A stretch of DNA of 64,000 bases, from positions 169,718,643-169,782,642 of the forward strand of contig JAUPFV010000001.1 in the NCBI GenBank assembly GCA_036936605.1, read 5' to 3'. Source of the stretch: Limnanthes douglasii subsp. nivea (Eukaryota; Streptophyta; Magnoliopsida; Brassicales; Limnanthaceae). The notes under the pieces are model-generated. The model saw only the letters and a list, made by a program, of their open reading frames with translations. It was not told the origin of the DNA and searched no databases. A program made the position numbers and the translations under genes. Within the stretch, counting starts at the first letter, position 1. Each line of letters opens with the position of its first letter. Shown piece by piece: positions 1-10,759 of this stretch.

Positions 1-1239
1 GGCATAGCTTCATACCAGCTAAAATCTCTTTTCTTTGCTGGAGATTACTGAAGAAATTTGTTACTACTGATGACATCCTAATTAAAAAGCACTTTAATAT
101 AGTATCAAAGTGCCAATTCTGTAGTAATAGTGAGGAATTAACTCATCTTTTTATAAACTGCGATTATGCTTGGCAACTATGGAATTACTATGGGCTTTTA
201 TTTAGAATCCCTGTCAGGAGATTTATGTCTCTTAGACATATGCTATTTGTTTGGTTTAAATCACACTGTACTAAATTCCATGTTAACCAAATTGTCCCAC
301 AACTTATAGTTTGGACAATTTGGTTTAACAGGAATCGTAGTAAGCATGATAAACCATTTGACAACTTCATAAATGCTGTAAACAGAATTAATAGGCTTCT
401 AATGGGTATTGATTCTAAGCTTAGGTCTAAACATTGGCTAAATGTGGATGATGTAGGAGCAAAGTTAGGAGCAATGTCAATCAGCAACAGAAAGATCACT
501 TACCGGGCGTGGAAGGCTCCAGCATCGGGAAGACTCAAAATAAACACCGATGGAGCGTGTAGCTTCACCGGTGAGGCCTCTGGTGGTTATATAGTCTGAG
601 ACCACTTGGGAAACTGCATTCAATGGGCCAGTTTCTTGTTTGGCAAACTGACTCCCCTGCAAGCAGAAAGAAGAGCTCTTATTGAGGCTCTGTTAGAGTG
701 TAAAAGAAAGGAATGGCGAAACACTGACCTGGAATCAGACTGCATGGCTCTGGTGAGATGCATCAATTCGGAAGCTTCGTCTCATGTCCATGGCATAGAC
801 ATCTGCAAATCTCTTGTCCTCCCCACAATGAAGCTCTGCCACATTTCCAGATCGGAAAATGTGGCAGCTGATTGGGTATCGAGATGGGCTCTGTTGGAGA
901 AAAAGAGTAAAGTTTTCGGTGCTAATGAATTGCCTAGCCCACTATTAGCCATAGTGGTGCTTGAAAGTATCGGAGTTGGCTATATTGATCCAGGTTAGGG
1001 ATTTGATATGTGTCTGTGAGGTATTGAAAGAGAGAAGCAAGGGGGAAACTGTAATCTAGGGTTTCGAAGGAATCGATTGGGATTAGGGTTTCTATCTTTG
1101 TTTCTGTGTAGCCTTAGATAGGCCTGTGTTTGTTAGTTGTAGCCCATTATCCTTTTGGATCAGCCTTGTTGGCTGATTTGGGCCTAATGCTGTAACCTTT
1201 CTTTATCAAATTAAAGTATTTTTTTGCTGAAAAAAAAAA
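1..1239 (+). mobile_element. LINE (non-LTR retrotransposon), 3' fragment cut by window edge
   Basis: The fragment enters the window inside the ORF2 zf-RVT region, continues through RNase H and a 3' UTR of about 230 bp, and ends in a 10-A tail at 1230-1239. The last bases before the tail (a T-run followed by GCTG) resemble the 3' end of the LINE at 1688-7245 (TATTCTTTTGCTT before the A-tail), and the proteins are alike, so the two are probably members of one family. The 5' part lies outside the window, so neither its length nor its target-site duplication can be judged. Confidence 0.9.
3..998 (+). pseudogene. LINE ORF2 C-terminus: zf-RVT and RNase H, one nonsense codon
   Basis: One frame is open from base 3 to the TAG at 996-998, apart from a TGA at 597-599. 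The first ~60 residues form the zinc-binding zf-RVT region (KCQFC followed by THLFINC). An RNase H domain follows with all four expected acidic residues: NTDGAC, PLQAERRAL, LESDCM and AADWVSRW. RNase H in plant LINEs is thought to remove the RNA template during target-primed reverse transcription. The TGA stands where the sister element reads FRDTEG, in an F/V-R-D context, so it is consistent with a CGA to TGA change, the typical result of deamination at a methylated CpG. The copy is therefore only lightly decayed, but it is inactive as it stands. Confidence 0.88.
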
Positions 1240-1687
1240 CCGTAAACATTGCTAACTTGAAATTTATAATTTTTAAAAAACAAATTTTGATGAACCATTT
1301 TTTTATTAATTTTTATAAAGGTTTACTGAATCTGGTATTAAACAATATTAGGCTAAGATATAAATAGAATAAAAGTTCTAAATCTCTTAATTATAAATGT
1401 GTAAGATATAAATAGAATAAAAGTTCCAATTCCCCTAAATCTCTTAATTATAAACGTGTATATCATTTATCTAATTCTATGGTAATTAATATATGATTTT
1501 TAATTGTTTATATTAAAATTTATAAAATTTGTTATATTTTATAAAAATTTCATTTAAAGATTATATATATAATAGAACGATCAAAATAATTATTTTAGTA
1601 AAATATTTAAATTTGTTTCAATGTTTTCTTATTTTGTAACGAGTTTTTATATTTATTTTGTATAAAAAATAATTACAAATTTTATAA
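1240..1687. other. AT-rich spacer, no gene seen
   Basis: This stretch lies between two related LINEs. It is strongly AT-rich and contains a short imperfect repeat (AAGATATAAATAGAATAAAAGTTC at about 1353 and 1402). No coding sequence, RNA gene or terminal repeat is visible. No target-site duplication for the downstream LINE could be found here. Confidence 0.6.
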
Positions 1688-2920
1688 AAAAAAATCGATA
1701 TTTTATCTCCCAACAATGTTTCTGTTCATTTCAGTGAGGATGATAAACAGAGTCTGTTAAGAAACTCAAGAACAACGTTAATAGGAAAATTCAGTGCTGG
1801 TATTCCTAAGAAGCAAAAGTTGGATGCTTTCTTGGAGAAGTTGAAATTTCGTGGTTCATATTGGTACAAAGTATGGGATTCTCACCATATCTTCTTTGAG
1901 TTCGTTTTAAAAGAAGATGTGTCAAAGCTATGGGCTCGTGGTATATGGAGTTTTGATGATATGGTGATGAGGGTTCTGAAATGGTCTCACAATTTCAACA
2001 AAAAGATTGAAGATCCAACTGTATTGTTGTGGGTCAGGTTTGAACATCTTCCGGAATGTATGTTTGACTCTAATCTGGTTAACGTAATAGCCTCTGCTAT
2101 CGGACCAGTTTACAAGGTCTTTGTGCCTAATGAGAATCGTGCTCATGCTGGTGTATGCTATGCTCAATTGGAAGTCGATGTTTCCAAACAGCTTCAACGG
2201 AGAATGTGGATTGGTTTCGGGGCTAATGATGGTTATTGGATATCGATGAGCTATAAGAATGTTCCATCTTATTGTTCTAACTGCTATCATATAGGACATT
2301 CTTGTGCTGATTGTAAGAAGGATAGGGCTGGTGTCTTGGAAAAGAATGTGAATCAAGTAGACAGTCAGGTTAAAGACAAGAGTTTTGGTGATTTGGTTGA
2401 TAATGTTGGGGTAAGCAAGACGTCTGAGGAATTAGTCCAATCTGTTGATCTGGTTTCTGGTGCTAAGGATATTTCAAAAGAAACTCTTAAAGTTTATAAA
2501 AGGAAATTGAAATCTGTTGTGGTGCAAAATGATGTGGATAATGAAATAAAAGATAGCATTAAGGAGAAATCTCATTTGATTGACAATGTTGAAAATGTTC
2601 AACAAAATTCTGACATTGGTATTACAAGCTGTGATACTAGTAATGGTGTAATTGAAGCATTAAAGAAAATTGAAGAAACTACATATGTTGATGTAGATTC
2701 TCTTGATACAAATATTATGGCTCCTAATAATTTGGACGATTGTGTTTCTCCAGATCCTAATAGGGGTAGCTGTTCTCCTCAGAATAGCTTCAGTGATATT
2801 CTTTCTTCTAGGCTGAAATCTGCAAGGAAAATTAGATCAAAAGATAAGTTAAAAATCAAATCTCTTGGATTAAGAGACAAAATTGATAAATCACTCTCTG
2901 ATAATGATCAGAGTGATTAA
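1688..2920 (+). CDS. LINE ORF1 (DUF4283 plus zinc knuckle), N-terminus missing
   Basis: The product is a nucleic-acid-binding, gag-like protein of the LINE ribonucleoprotein. The frame is open from 1688 to the TAA at 2918-2920. The first in-frame ATG lies well inside the conserved domain, so the true start is missing and 1688 is only the frame limit. A DUF4283-like region (LIGKFSAG, then WSFDDM, then WVRFEHLPE) is followed by a zinc knuckle, CSNCYHIGHSCADC, which fits C-X2-C-X4-H-X4-C. The remainder is a low-complexity, charged tail rich in Lys, Asp and Ser, as is usual in these proteins. Its last 17 bases overlap ORF2 in another frame. Without its N-terminus this ORF1 may not be made, although a protein supplied by another copy could act in trans. 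Confidence 0.82.
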   Translation, partial: KKIDILSPNNVSVHFSEDDKQSLLRNSRTTLIGKFSAGIPKKQKLDAFLEKLKFRGSYWYKVWDSHHIFFEFVLKEDVSKLWARGIWSFDDMVMRVLKWSHNFNKKIEDPTVLLWVRFEHLPECMFDSNLVNVIASAIGPVYKVFVPNENRAHAGVCYAQLEVDVSKQLQRRMWIGFGANDGYWISMSYKNVPSYCSNCYHIGHSCADCKKDRAGVLEKNVNQVDSQVKDKSFGDLVDNVGVSKTSEELVQSVDLVSGAKDISKETLKVYKRKLKSVVVQNDVDNEIKDSIKEKSHLIDNVENVQQNSDIGITSCDTSNGVIEALKKIEETTYVDVDSLDTNIMAPNNLDDCVSPDPNRGSCSPQNSFSDILSSRLKSARKIRSKDKLKIKSLGLRDKIDKSLSDNDQSD

Positions 2921-5900
2921 CTGGAATGCTCGTGGTGTGTCTAACAGACCCACCTTGAGAAGGCTAAAGTCGATTAAAGTTTCTGAGAATATTAAAGTCA
3001 TGATGATTCAAGAGCCTATGTCTAAAGGTGAAAGAATAAATGCTGTTGCTGAGTTTCTGGGTTTTGATAACTGTGTTGCTAACACATCTGACAAATTGTG
3101 GATCTTTTGGGTTTCTGAGGTTAACATTAAGGTCATTCTTAATGGGGAGCAGTGTATTCATATGGAGTGGAAGCATCCTAGTATAAATGTTGTATTCTAT
3201 GTTAGTGCTATCTATGCTAAATGTAATAGGCAGCAAAGGGTTGAGCTTTGGGACTGTATTAAAGCTTTCTGTGTTTTTGACAAGCCTTGGTTGTGTGTTG
3301 GGGATTTTAACACTATTTCTATGCATGATGAGCAGTTGGGGTGTGTTACTTCTAGTCAGTCTAGCATGGATGACTTTAATGAGATGATTAGAAGCTGTGA
3401 TCTTCATGATGCTGGTTTTTGTGGTTCTAAATTCACTTGGGCTAGAGGAAACAAGTGGAGAAGGCTGGATAGGGCTCTCATTAATGATAAATGGGTGGAG
3501 GTGTTTTCTGATACTCAGGTGTTGCACATGGCCAGAACTTGTTCTGACCATGCGCCTCTTTTAATTATGCTTCATACTAACAATGATATTAATAATGCTA
3601 ATAGGAAAAAGAGTTTTCGTTTTCTAAACTTTTGGTGTAATGATGAATCTTTTCTAAGTACTGTGATGCAGGATTGGAATCTGTCTATGGTCTGTCATCC
3701 TAGTAAAGCTTTCTGGTTTAAGCTCAGAAGATTGAAAAGGAGACTTAAAGATTGGAGCAAAGATAGGTTTGGTAATGTATATGATAGTGTAAAGGAGGCT
3801 GATAGTAAAGTCAAAGCCATGGAAATTCTTCACTATTCTAACAATGATGGTCAGTCAGCTTCTAACTTAGCTATGGCTAATGCTTTATATCTTAAAGCTC
3901 TAAGGAATGAAGAGTCTTTCCTAAGGCAGAAATGCTTTAATAACTGGCTTCATGAAGGTGACTCTAATTCTAAAATCTTTTATAACTATATTGCTAAGAA
4001 AAAGAGAATGAATGAGATAAGAAGTGTTAGAGATAGAGATACCTGGATCCTGGATAATCAGGGGATTGGTAACTCTGCTGCTACCTACTTCAAAAGCATC
4101 CTTACTGCTGATCCCTACATTGATAAAGATGATGAGGTCAGACTTTTAAATGATTTAAATTTTGAATGTATTCCTTCTTTGGTTTCATCTGTTGACAATG
4201 ATTTGTTGCTCTGTGAAATAAATGTGGATGAAATTTGGAAGGTTATTTGTAATATGAAGGGGGACAGTGCCCCTGGGATTGATGGTTTTAATCTTATGTT
4301 TTTCAAATCATGTTGGCAGATTATTAAACTTGATCTTTGCTTAGCTTTCAATACCTATATCAATGGCTATCCTATACCTTCTGGTATATTTGCCACAGGA
4401 ATTTGTTTAATTCCAAAAAAGTCTAATCCTGTCTGGTGGGACAGCTATAGACCGATTGGTCTATGCACTATGGTGAACAGAATCTTTTCTGCTCTTGTAA
4501 ATTCTAGATTGGCTGCAATTCTATCTAAAATTGTTTCTAAGAGTCAGTCTGCATTTGTTAAGGGTAGGTTGATCCATGATAATATCCTATTGGCTAAAGA
4601 ATTGCTTTTTGATATTAATAAAAGACCTAAAAGGGGTAATATGGTTGTTCAGTTGGATATGTCTAAAGCCTTTGACAGGCTGTCTCACTCCTTTATCTTA
4701 AAAGTCTTAAAATCCTTTGGTTTTTGTAATAGATTTGTTGATCTTATTAAAGGCTTAATATCTGAGGTTCATATTTCAATGCTCATTAATGGTGGTTCTT
4801 ATGATTATTTCAAAATGATTAGGGGTATCAGGCAGGGAGATCCTATTTCTCCTAGCCTGTTTATTCTTAGTCAGGATTTTCTTAGTAGAGGGCTTCATGC
4901 TTTATTCATCTCTAACCCTTCTATTAATTATAGTTCTAGATGCTCTTTAACCATTCCTAGTTTGATGTTTGCTGATGACATCTTAATTTTTTCTAATTGC
5001 AAAGCTTCTTCTATATCTTTACTCAGCAATTTTTTAGATTTGTATCAGGCTGCATCTGGTCAAGCTATAAATAAGTCTAAGACTAAGTTAATAGTTTCTA
5101 GTAAGATGCACTGTTCTAGGAGACATGACCTTAAAATTCAGACTGGATTTGAGGTTGATTTTCTCCCTCTATCTCATCTTGGTATTGTTATTGCTAATAA
5201 TAATAAAGCTAATGTATTTCTTCCTTTACTTAATAAGATTAATGATAGAATTGCTATTTGGGAAAGCAAAGTTCTGTCCTATGGTGGCAGACTTTCTCTT
5301 ATCACTAATGTATTGCTTCCTATTGTTTACTATTGGTTACAATGTTGTGATCTTCCTAAGTCTATCATCTATAAGATTGAACTGATATGCAACAAATTCT
5401 TATGGAGGTCTAAGCATAGCCAGAAGGCTATTCATTGGTCTACTTGGGGCTACATTTGTAAGCCTTTTCAGGAGGGTGGTCTTAATGTCAGGTCTATTAT
5501 GGATATGCAAAATTGTTTTTCTCAGAAGCTGTGGTTCTTATTCAGAAAGAATGACAGTCTTTGGGCTAATGCAATGAATAACATATATTGTAAGTTCAAT
5601 CATCCTCTTTATTCTAATATTAAGGGCTCTAATGTTTGGAAGAGATTATGCAACATAAGAGAGCAGGCTGACAAGAACGTTACCTGGTCTTTGGGTAATG
5701 GGAATATCGACTTCTGGAAGGATTCTTGGTATGATATGCCTGCCATTGCAACTGAGCTTGGAATGTCCTGGTTCATAAATGTAAAGGTTAACTCTTTTTG
5801 GCATAACAATAGATGGTATTTAAATGATGTTCAAAGTTTTATTGGTTCTGATAGAATTAGTAAAATTATGAAAACTTACATTGTTGACAATGAGGATGCC

Positions 5901-7010
5901 ATTCGCTGGACTGCTTCTGACAATGGTAATTTTCACCTGAAATCTACATGGGAGCAAATAAGAGATAAGTTCACTGTCTCAACTATATATAAAAAGATAT
6001 GGAATGCTAAAATCCCTAGGAAATTTTCTTTTATGACTTGGAAGATTTTGCAGAACTTTTTATCTGTTGATTCTATTTTAATTAAAAGACACTTTGTTTT
6101 GGTTTCAAAATGTGCTTTCTGTGAACATTGTGAAGACACAAATCATTTATTCATTAGTTGCTCTTTTGCGTGGCAAATATGGAACTGGTTTTCAGTTTCT
6201 TTTAAGATTAAAATGAAAAGAAATATGGTGGTTACTCATGCTTTAAAATGCTGGTTCAACTTTTCAAAAGCAAAATTTCATATTACTCATTTAATTCCTC
6301 AAATCATATTTTGGGTTATTTGGAAGGCCAGAAACAGGTTTAAGCATGATGGTATATGTTTAAGTGTTCCTAAGGCTATTGATAAAGTTATCTATATCAT
6401 TAAAGGTCTTGAATCTAATGGTTCTTTTATTCTAAAGCACTGGTCGGGTGTTTACAGTGCAGGTTTGATTTTTGAATGCAATAGTTCAATAAGAAAGAAA
6501 GTGTTGCCTTCGTACCTGAAGTGGTCTCGTCCGTTGCCTGGTCGCATAAAGCTAAATGTTGATGCGTCTTGCATCAACAATGGAGAGTCAGCTGCTGGAA
6601 TTGTGTTCAGAGACACAGAGGGCGTGATCTTGGCTGCCTATGGCTATCTGTTGGGCAAGAAATCTCCTCTTCAGGCAGAAACTCTTGCATTACTTTTGGG
6701 GCTTACTATCTGCTTCAAGGAAAACTGGAACAGCGTAGACGTTGAGTCCGATTCGCTGATTCTGATCAATCAGCTTGCTTCTAAGGTAGATTATGAAGAT
6801 GATATCGTGCGATTCTGCAGAAATGCTTTAAAGACTGGTATAACTGTTACTCATATCTCAAGGGTCCAGAATCAAGCGGCCGATTGGCTCGCGAAGTGGA
6901 CCCTTAAGTGTAAACAGAAATTGGTCTTCAACAACCAATCTGCTCCTCCGGGTTTACTCGCCATATCTTTTTTGGAAAGTTTGGATCTAGGCTATGTTGT
7001 GAGGGAATGA
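2904..7010 (+). CDS. LINE ORF2: endonuclease, reverse transcriptase, RNase H (1368 aa)
   Basis: This is the complete enzyme for target-primed reverse transcription. The start is the ATG at 2904; the open frame reaches upstream only through a TTG, and the family begins with the motif RVINWNARG seen here. The AP-type endonuclease (about residues 1-225) keeps N6, E37, D134 and N136 in GDFN, and the SDH triplet at 214-216. The RT (about 420-760) keeps LDMSKAFDR, GIRQGDPISPSLF and FADD at 689-692. A zf-RVT region (CAFC, then HLFISC) follows. The RNase H keeps D1220, E1259, D1283 and D1327. No stop or frameshift occurs in 4.1 kb, in sharp contrast to the other LINEs in the window. The C-terminal RNase H is the type known from several plant LINE clades. 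Confidence 0.95.
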   Translation: MIRVINWNARGVSNRPTLRRLKSIKVSENIKVMMIQEPMSKGERINAVAEFLGFDNCVANTSDKLWIFWVSEVNIKVILNGEQCIHMEWKHPSINVVFYVSAIYAKCNRQQRVELWDCIKAFCVFDKPWLCVGDFNTISMHDEQLGCVTSSQSSMDDFNEMIRSCDLHDAGFCGSKFTWARGNKWRRLDRALINDKWVEVFSDTQVLHMARTCSDHAPLLIMLHTNNDINNANRKKSFRFLNFWCNDESFLSTVMQDWNLSMVCHPSKAFWFKLRRLKRRLKDWSKDRFGNVYDSVKEADSKVKAMEILHYSNNDGQSASNLAMANALYLKALRNEESFLRQKCFNNWLHEGDSNSKIFYNYIAKKKRMNEIRSVRDRDTWILDNQGIGNSAATYFKSILTADPYIDKDDEVRLLNDLNFECIPSLVSSVDNDLLLCEINVDEIWKVICNMKGDSAPGIDGFNLMFFKSCWQIIKLDLCLAFNTYINGYPIPSGIFATGICLIPKKSNPVWWDSYRPIGLCTMVNRIFSALVNSRLAAILSKIVSKSQSAFVKGRLIHDNILLAKELLFDINKRPKRGNMVVQLDMSKAFDRLSHSFILKVLKSFGFCNRFVDLIKGLISEVHISMLINGGSYDYFKMIRGIRQGDPISPSLFILSQDFLSRGLHALFISNPSINYSSRCSLTIPSLMFADDILIFSNCKASSISLLSNFLDLYQAASGQAINKSKTKLIVSSKMHCSRRHDLKIQTGFEVDFLPLSHLGIVIANNNKANVFLPLLNKINDRIAIWESKVLSYGGRLSLITNVLLPIVYYWLQCCDLPKSIIYKIELICNKFLWRSKHSQKAIHWSTWGYICKPFQEGGLNVRSIMDMQNCFSQKLWFLFRKNDSLWANAMNNIYCKFNHPLYSNIKGSNVWKRLCNIREQADKNVTWSLGNGNIDFWKDSWYDMPAIATELGMSWFINVKVNSFWHNNRWYLNDVQSFIGSDRISKIMKTYIVDNEDAIRWTASDNGNFHLKSTWEQIRDKFTVSTIYKKIWNAKIPRKFSFMTWKILQNFLSVDSILIKRHFVLVSKCAFCEHCEDTNHLFISCSFAWQIWNWFSVSFKIKMKRNMVVTHALKCWFNFSKAKFHITHLIPQIIFWVIWKARNRFKHDGICLSVPKAIDKVIYIIKGLESNGSFILKHWSGVYSAGLIFECNSSIRKKVLPSYLKWSRPLPGRIKLNVDASCINNGESAAGIVFRDTEGVILAAYGYLLGKKSPLQAETLALLLGLTICFKENWNSVDVESDSLILINQLASKVDYEDDIVRFCRNALKTGITVTHISRVQNQAADWLAKWTLKCKQKLVFNNQSAPPGLLAISFLESLDLGYVVRE

Positions 7011-7245
7011 AGCTTGAATTAGGGTTCGATGTAGAGGTCGGCTTGGTGTTGGGAGGTGTTGGAAAGGGGAAGAAGATGGTGTTTTGTTCCTAATCGATTA
7101 GGGTTAGGGATTTTGACCAAATGGGTTTGTTTGGTTCGTTTCTGATTGTATTTGTTTTGTTTGTTGGGCCTTATTTTTGGGCTGAATTGATTCTTCATTC
7201 AATATATGGTATTCTTTTGCTTAAAAAAAAAAAAAAAAAAAAAAA
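7011..7245 (+). other. LINE 3' UTR and 23-A tail
   Basis: This region carries a G-rich start (GGAGGTGTTGGAAAGGGG), a segment containing GGGCCTTATTTTTGGGCTG, and the end TATTCTTTTGCTT directly before the A-run at 7223-7245. The fragment at 1000-1239 has the same order of features. The 3' end is the part of a LINE RNA from which reverse transcription starts. Confidence 0.8.
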
Positions 7246-9889
7246 GGTTAGTTATTACGATCTCGGCAGTATTTTCGGCCTATACTATTTAGAATGATAA
7301 AATAATTTATAAAATTCTTTCTGATACAGTTTTTTAGGATAAAAAATAATCAAGCGTAAAAATATGTACGAAACATAAAACAAGGGTATAAATTATAGTA
7401 TTTTATCATTATATTTTGTAATTATGTATACATAAATACAATACAGATTACATAAATAATCAAGCGTAAAAATCTAGACTTTAAAAGCAAAAGATATATT
7501 TATCATATTTTGTAATGATGTAAGTTTATTTTCTATTCTATTTATTCGGTACGTCTTATTTTTGACTTATCACTAATTTTTTTTGCCTATAAACATTTTC
7601 TTGTCAAATTATGTTCATATTTTATTAATCTGAAATAATTTTGATTAGTTTTACGCACATGTTAGTCTGTTTTCAAATCACTTATAATTATATACTACCC
7701 ATTTAAAAGATATTACGTAGCTCAAATTGATTAAGATTAAAGAACTGGATGACAATTATATACTACCCATTTAAAAGATATTACGTAGCTCAAATTGATT
7801 AAGATTAAAGAACTGGATGACCATTAAGAAAGTGGATGACGACTTGAAATTATGGATACTATTTTAAAAAAAATATAAAACATCAATAAGACACACTAAA
7901 TAATAAGATAAAAATAAAGAAAGGCTAAAGTTTGTAATAAACTAATAATATAGATTCGATAACGTTAATTTTAAAGAAGATTTTTACAAAAACAAAATAT
8001 CAAAAGTTCCAAGTAAATAAATAACATGATGTCCGCCGAACATTGTTCCAACCTAACAAACATAACTATTATCCTACAAAACACTTCTAAATCTAATTTT
8101 AGAGATAACTTTGATGATATTAGAATATCTAAACTTTTAGTATTTACTCTTGGTTACTATAAAATACATAAATTTTTATTATTTACTCATAAGTTTTCAT
8201 AAATTTTTTTACTACATTACCTACAACATAAATACTCTAACAGACTTGATAAACATATTTTTTTCTCAATTCATGGTCCTCTCAGCTTCTCATCGTCAAT
8301 TCCTATGGATTCCTCCAACACCCTCTTTTTTAGGTTAAGTGAACTTATTGGTATCCTTGATATTTCTCGCGAGAAAAGATGGTCGTTATCTCTTCCACTT
8401 TGGTTTCCATTCTCTTTAAAGTTATGCAACCTTAATCTTTACTTATCAGGCTTCTAAATCTCGGGTGTCGATCCTCAAAAGCCCTCATGGAACTGCTTAC
8501 GATCCTAAATCAACATATTCTGTCTTATCGACGACTTCGACCATTAGTCCCGCTCACGAGGCTACCACTTGAAATCTAAAAAACACACCAGATTTTTAAG
8601 CATCCATCATCTTTCCATCTTTCGTCTTTCTTGCCAAATAGTCAACCCTCCCCGAGCCCTATTTTACCTTATCGCTCGACTGCTGACTTCTTATAGTGGA
8701 GAAAATATCAACTAAGATGGGGTTTTTTCTACAAGAATACATTGGTCACATTTGATGGGTTACCTTTAGAGATGTCGATTTCTCATGGGATTAGGTTGAG
8801 CCTTGAGATTCAAAATCCTTTCGTGGACTCTGTTCTCAAGGCTGCTCCATCAAAGAGTTTTCCCACTGATAGCTGATGCTTATTTCTTTGATCCATTCTT
8901 CTCAGGCTTCACGAGAGATTTTACCTCTCACTTAATCGACTTAACCCATATATGTAGTCATCGATCTTTGTCCATCCCCTTTATTTGAAATCGCAGAATG
9001 ATTCTTTGGTTTTGAAGGGTCTTGAACCAAACTTGATTTCTTTTTACTGGAGGTAATTTCAATAAAATTCTATCTCACTTTGAAGATATTGTTCGAGATG
9101 AATTCCCCCATCTCGCGCTTCCATCGTCAGTGTTCCCTTCACCTAACCCTAACATCAATGATGATAAATCATGCCTTCTGGTTATCTGGAAATCGGGTCC
9201 TTTGTGTTTTTCCATTTGGACAGATTGACCTTTAAGGTTGATTTCTTTCACTTGGGTCAGCTTGTCATTTCTAAGCCCAATGAGGGTTCTCTTGCTCGTA
9301 CCTCTTCAACAACCCACATATCTTCTTAACCAATTAAGGGTGTTAAATTATTGGCTAGGCTTGGGTATTTAGTTTCCTTTTTTATCTCATCTCCGAACAC
9401 AAGATTTTTAAACCCACATCCAACCTAATTTTCCCAATAAATATTCCAAATATGAGTTTCCTTTCTTCACCCTCTAATTCATCATCCTCAAATGCTCTTC
9501 CTCAAACCAATCATCTACATATAGACTAAGAGTATTTCGACCTAATTCCAAGAAATCCAACTACACCTCTTCCATCATTCCTCATAAAAATTATGGAAGA
9601 GGTCATGGAGAGAAAAATCAAAGATAACCTTTATTCCCAACAACTTAGAAACCCGCAAATTTTAAACCCCTTCTTTTGTCCCCCCTCCCATTCTCATCCT
9701 CATCCACCTTCACCAACTAAACTAAAAAAAGCTCAGACGCTAGATCATCTGGCTACTCCACATCTTCCCAAAGAGCTACATCTTCTATTAATCCTTCTTT
9801 CTCAACCTCCTCGTCATGGATCAATGTCACGCTGGATCACAAAGTAAATCGGACTTTGTTAGTTTTAAGGGCTCATCAAAATATGTTCA
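7246..9889. other. Long stretch without a recognisable gene
   Basis: 7246-8250 is AT-rich and contains the 68-bp duplication listed separately. 8250-9890 is less AT-rich and rich in pyrimidines on the + strand. Its short open frames (for example 9593-9847, a Pro/His/Ser-rich 84-residue frame) match nothing I know. Because a decayed + strand LINE starts being readable near 9890, part of this stretch may be that element's 5' UTR and the beginning of its ORF1, but no motif proves it. Confidence 0.5.
7686..7821. repeat. Perfect 68-bp tandem duplication
   Basis: Two adjacent copies (7686-7753 and 7754-7821), each starting AATTATATACTACCC and ending AACTGGATGAC, appear identical base for base. The lack of any difference implies a recent duplication, for example by replication slippage. 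Confidence 0.95.
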
Positions 9890-10734
9890 AGGAAAAGATT
9901 TGGTGACTGATGACTTAGTCATTGGTGGCTCCACCGAGTCTTGACGCTCTTGCCTCTCGGGATATTTTCATATCCAAGCCCCAAACTTGATGTTATTGAA
10001 AGCTAATGTTGTGTCCATTTAGATGATATTAGGCCTTGCAGAATTTAAATCCATTCCAGAATGGTAGTTTTATTTTAAATTCCAATAACAGGATCATGGT
10101 AAGGATATCCTCGACAAATCTCATTTGAATTTTGGTGTTTCTCTCTTGATTCTCAGGTAATTGGAGCCATTGGCCAACATTTCTAAAGACCCATTTTTTG
10201 AAGTTCCTATTTAGGTCAAAACGCTTAAGCTCCCAATAGAAATTTGGACTTCAAAAGCCGCAGTAACATGGTTCGGTGCTTGCCACTCCTATTTATCGGG
10301 ACAATCAGACTTAAAGAAAAAAAATCTTAGTTACGCCCGTATCCGTGTGATGGTTAAAGCAATATAAGAGTTACATTCGGAGATCAAAATTGAATGCTTG
10401 AAGAAAATCACATCGGTCAGAGTTGAATACTAGGGTCTTCCTCCTTAAGTTCCAAATATATTATTTTTTCCACAGCTAGGGGCATTTTACTGGGATTTCA
10501 AGGATGCCTCTCCCTCATTCCTACCTTCTCAACCATTTGGGTTTTCTTTATTCTTCCCATAGTTTTGAGGAACACAATTCTTCAGAGGAAAATTCCATCC
10601 TTTACGTTCCCCAGACTGACTTATTCGTGGAGGAAAACGGTAAAGAGATGGACTCTCCGCCAAACAGGGCTCGTCCCCTTATTGAGGTCATTACTGGTAT
10701 TATGGTTCTGCCCTCCGACATGACCATTATATGA
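9890..10734 (+). pseudogene. LINE-B ORF1 relic (DUF4283-type gag)
   Basis: Translation with several stops and shifts gives the order expected of a plant LINE ORF1. A segment near 10200-10350 reads LKLPIEIWTSKA, then SDLKKKNLSYARIRVMV, which corresponds to the WVKLHGLPLEYW ... YARV stretch of DUF4283 proteins. A charged, Pro-rich C-terminal frame ends at the TGA at 10732-10734. No zinc knuckle was recognised. The start is uncertain; the stated left end is simply where homology first becomes readable. Confidence 0.6.
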
Positions 10735-10759
10735 ATCTTTATAATTATTTATTAAGTTT

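Larger units (their letters stand above)
1688..7245 (+). mobile_element. LINE with RNase H domain, 5'-truncated, ORF2 intact
   Basis: This is a plant L1-like element: ORF1 (DUF4283 plus CCHC knuckle), ORF2 (endonuclease, RT, zf-RVT, RNase H), a 3' UTR of about 210 bp and a pure 23-A tail at 7223-7245. The 5' boundary is inferred. The ORF1 frame is open only from 1688 and begins in mid-domain, so the insert is probably 5'-truncated, as LINE copies usually are. The bases after the tail (GGTTAGTTATTACG) have no convincing match near 1690, so a TSD was not confirmed. The unbroken ORF2 and clean A-tail suggest a young insertion. Confidence 0.9.

Noticed and set aside
1820..1822. TTG at 1820 as start of the LINE ORF1
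   Set aside because: The frame is open upstream to 1688 with conserved DUF4283 residues (LIGKFSAG) before 1820, so this is mid-domain, not a start.
7224..7260. Target-site duplication for the LINE at 1688-7245
   Set aside because: GGTTAGTTATTACG after the A-tail has no match beyond A-runs near 1690.
9593..9847. 84-residue Pro/Ser/His-rich ORF as a gene
   Set aside because: Low complexity, no recognisable domain, and next to a decayed LINE ORF1.
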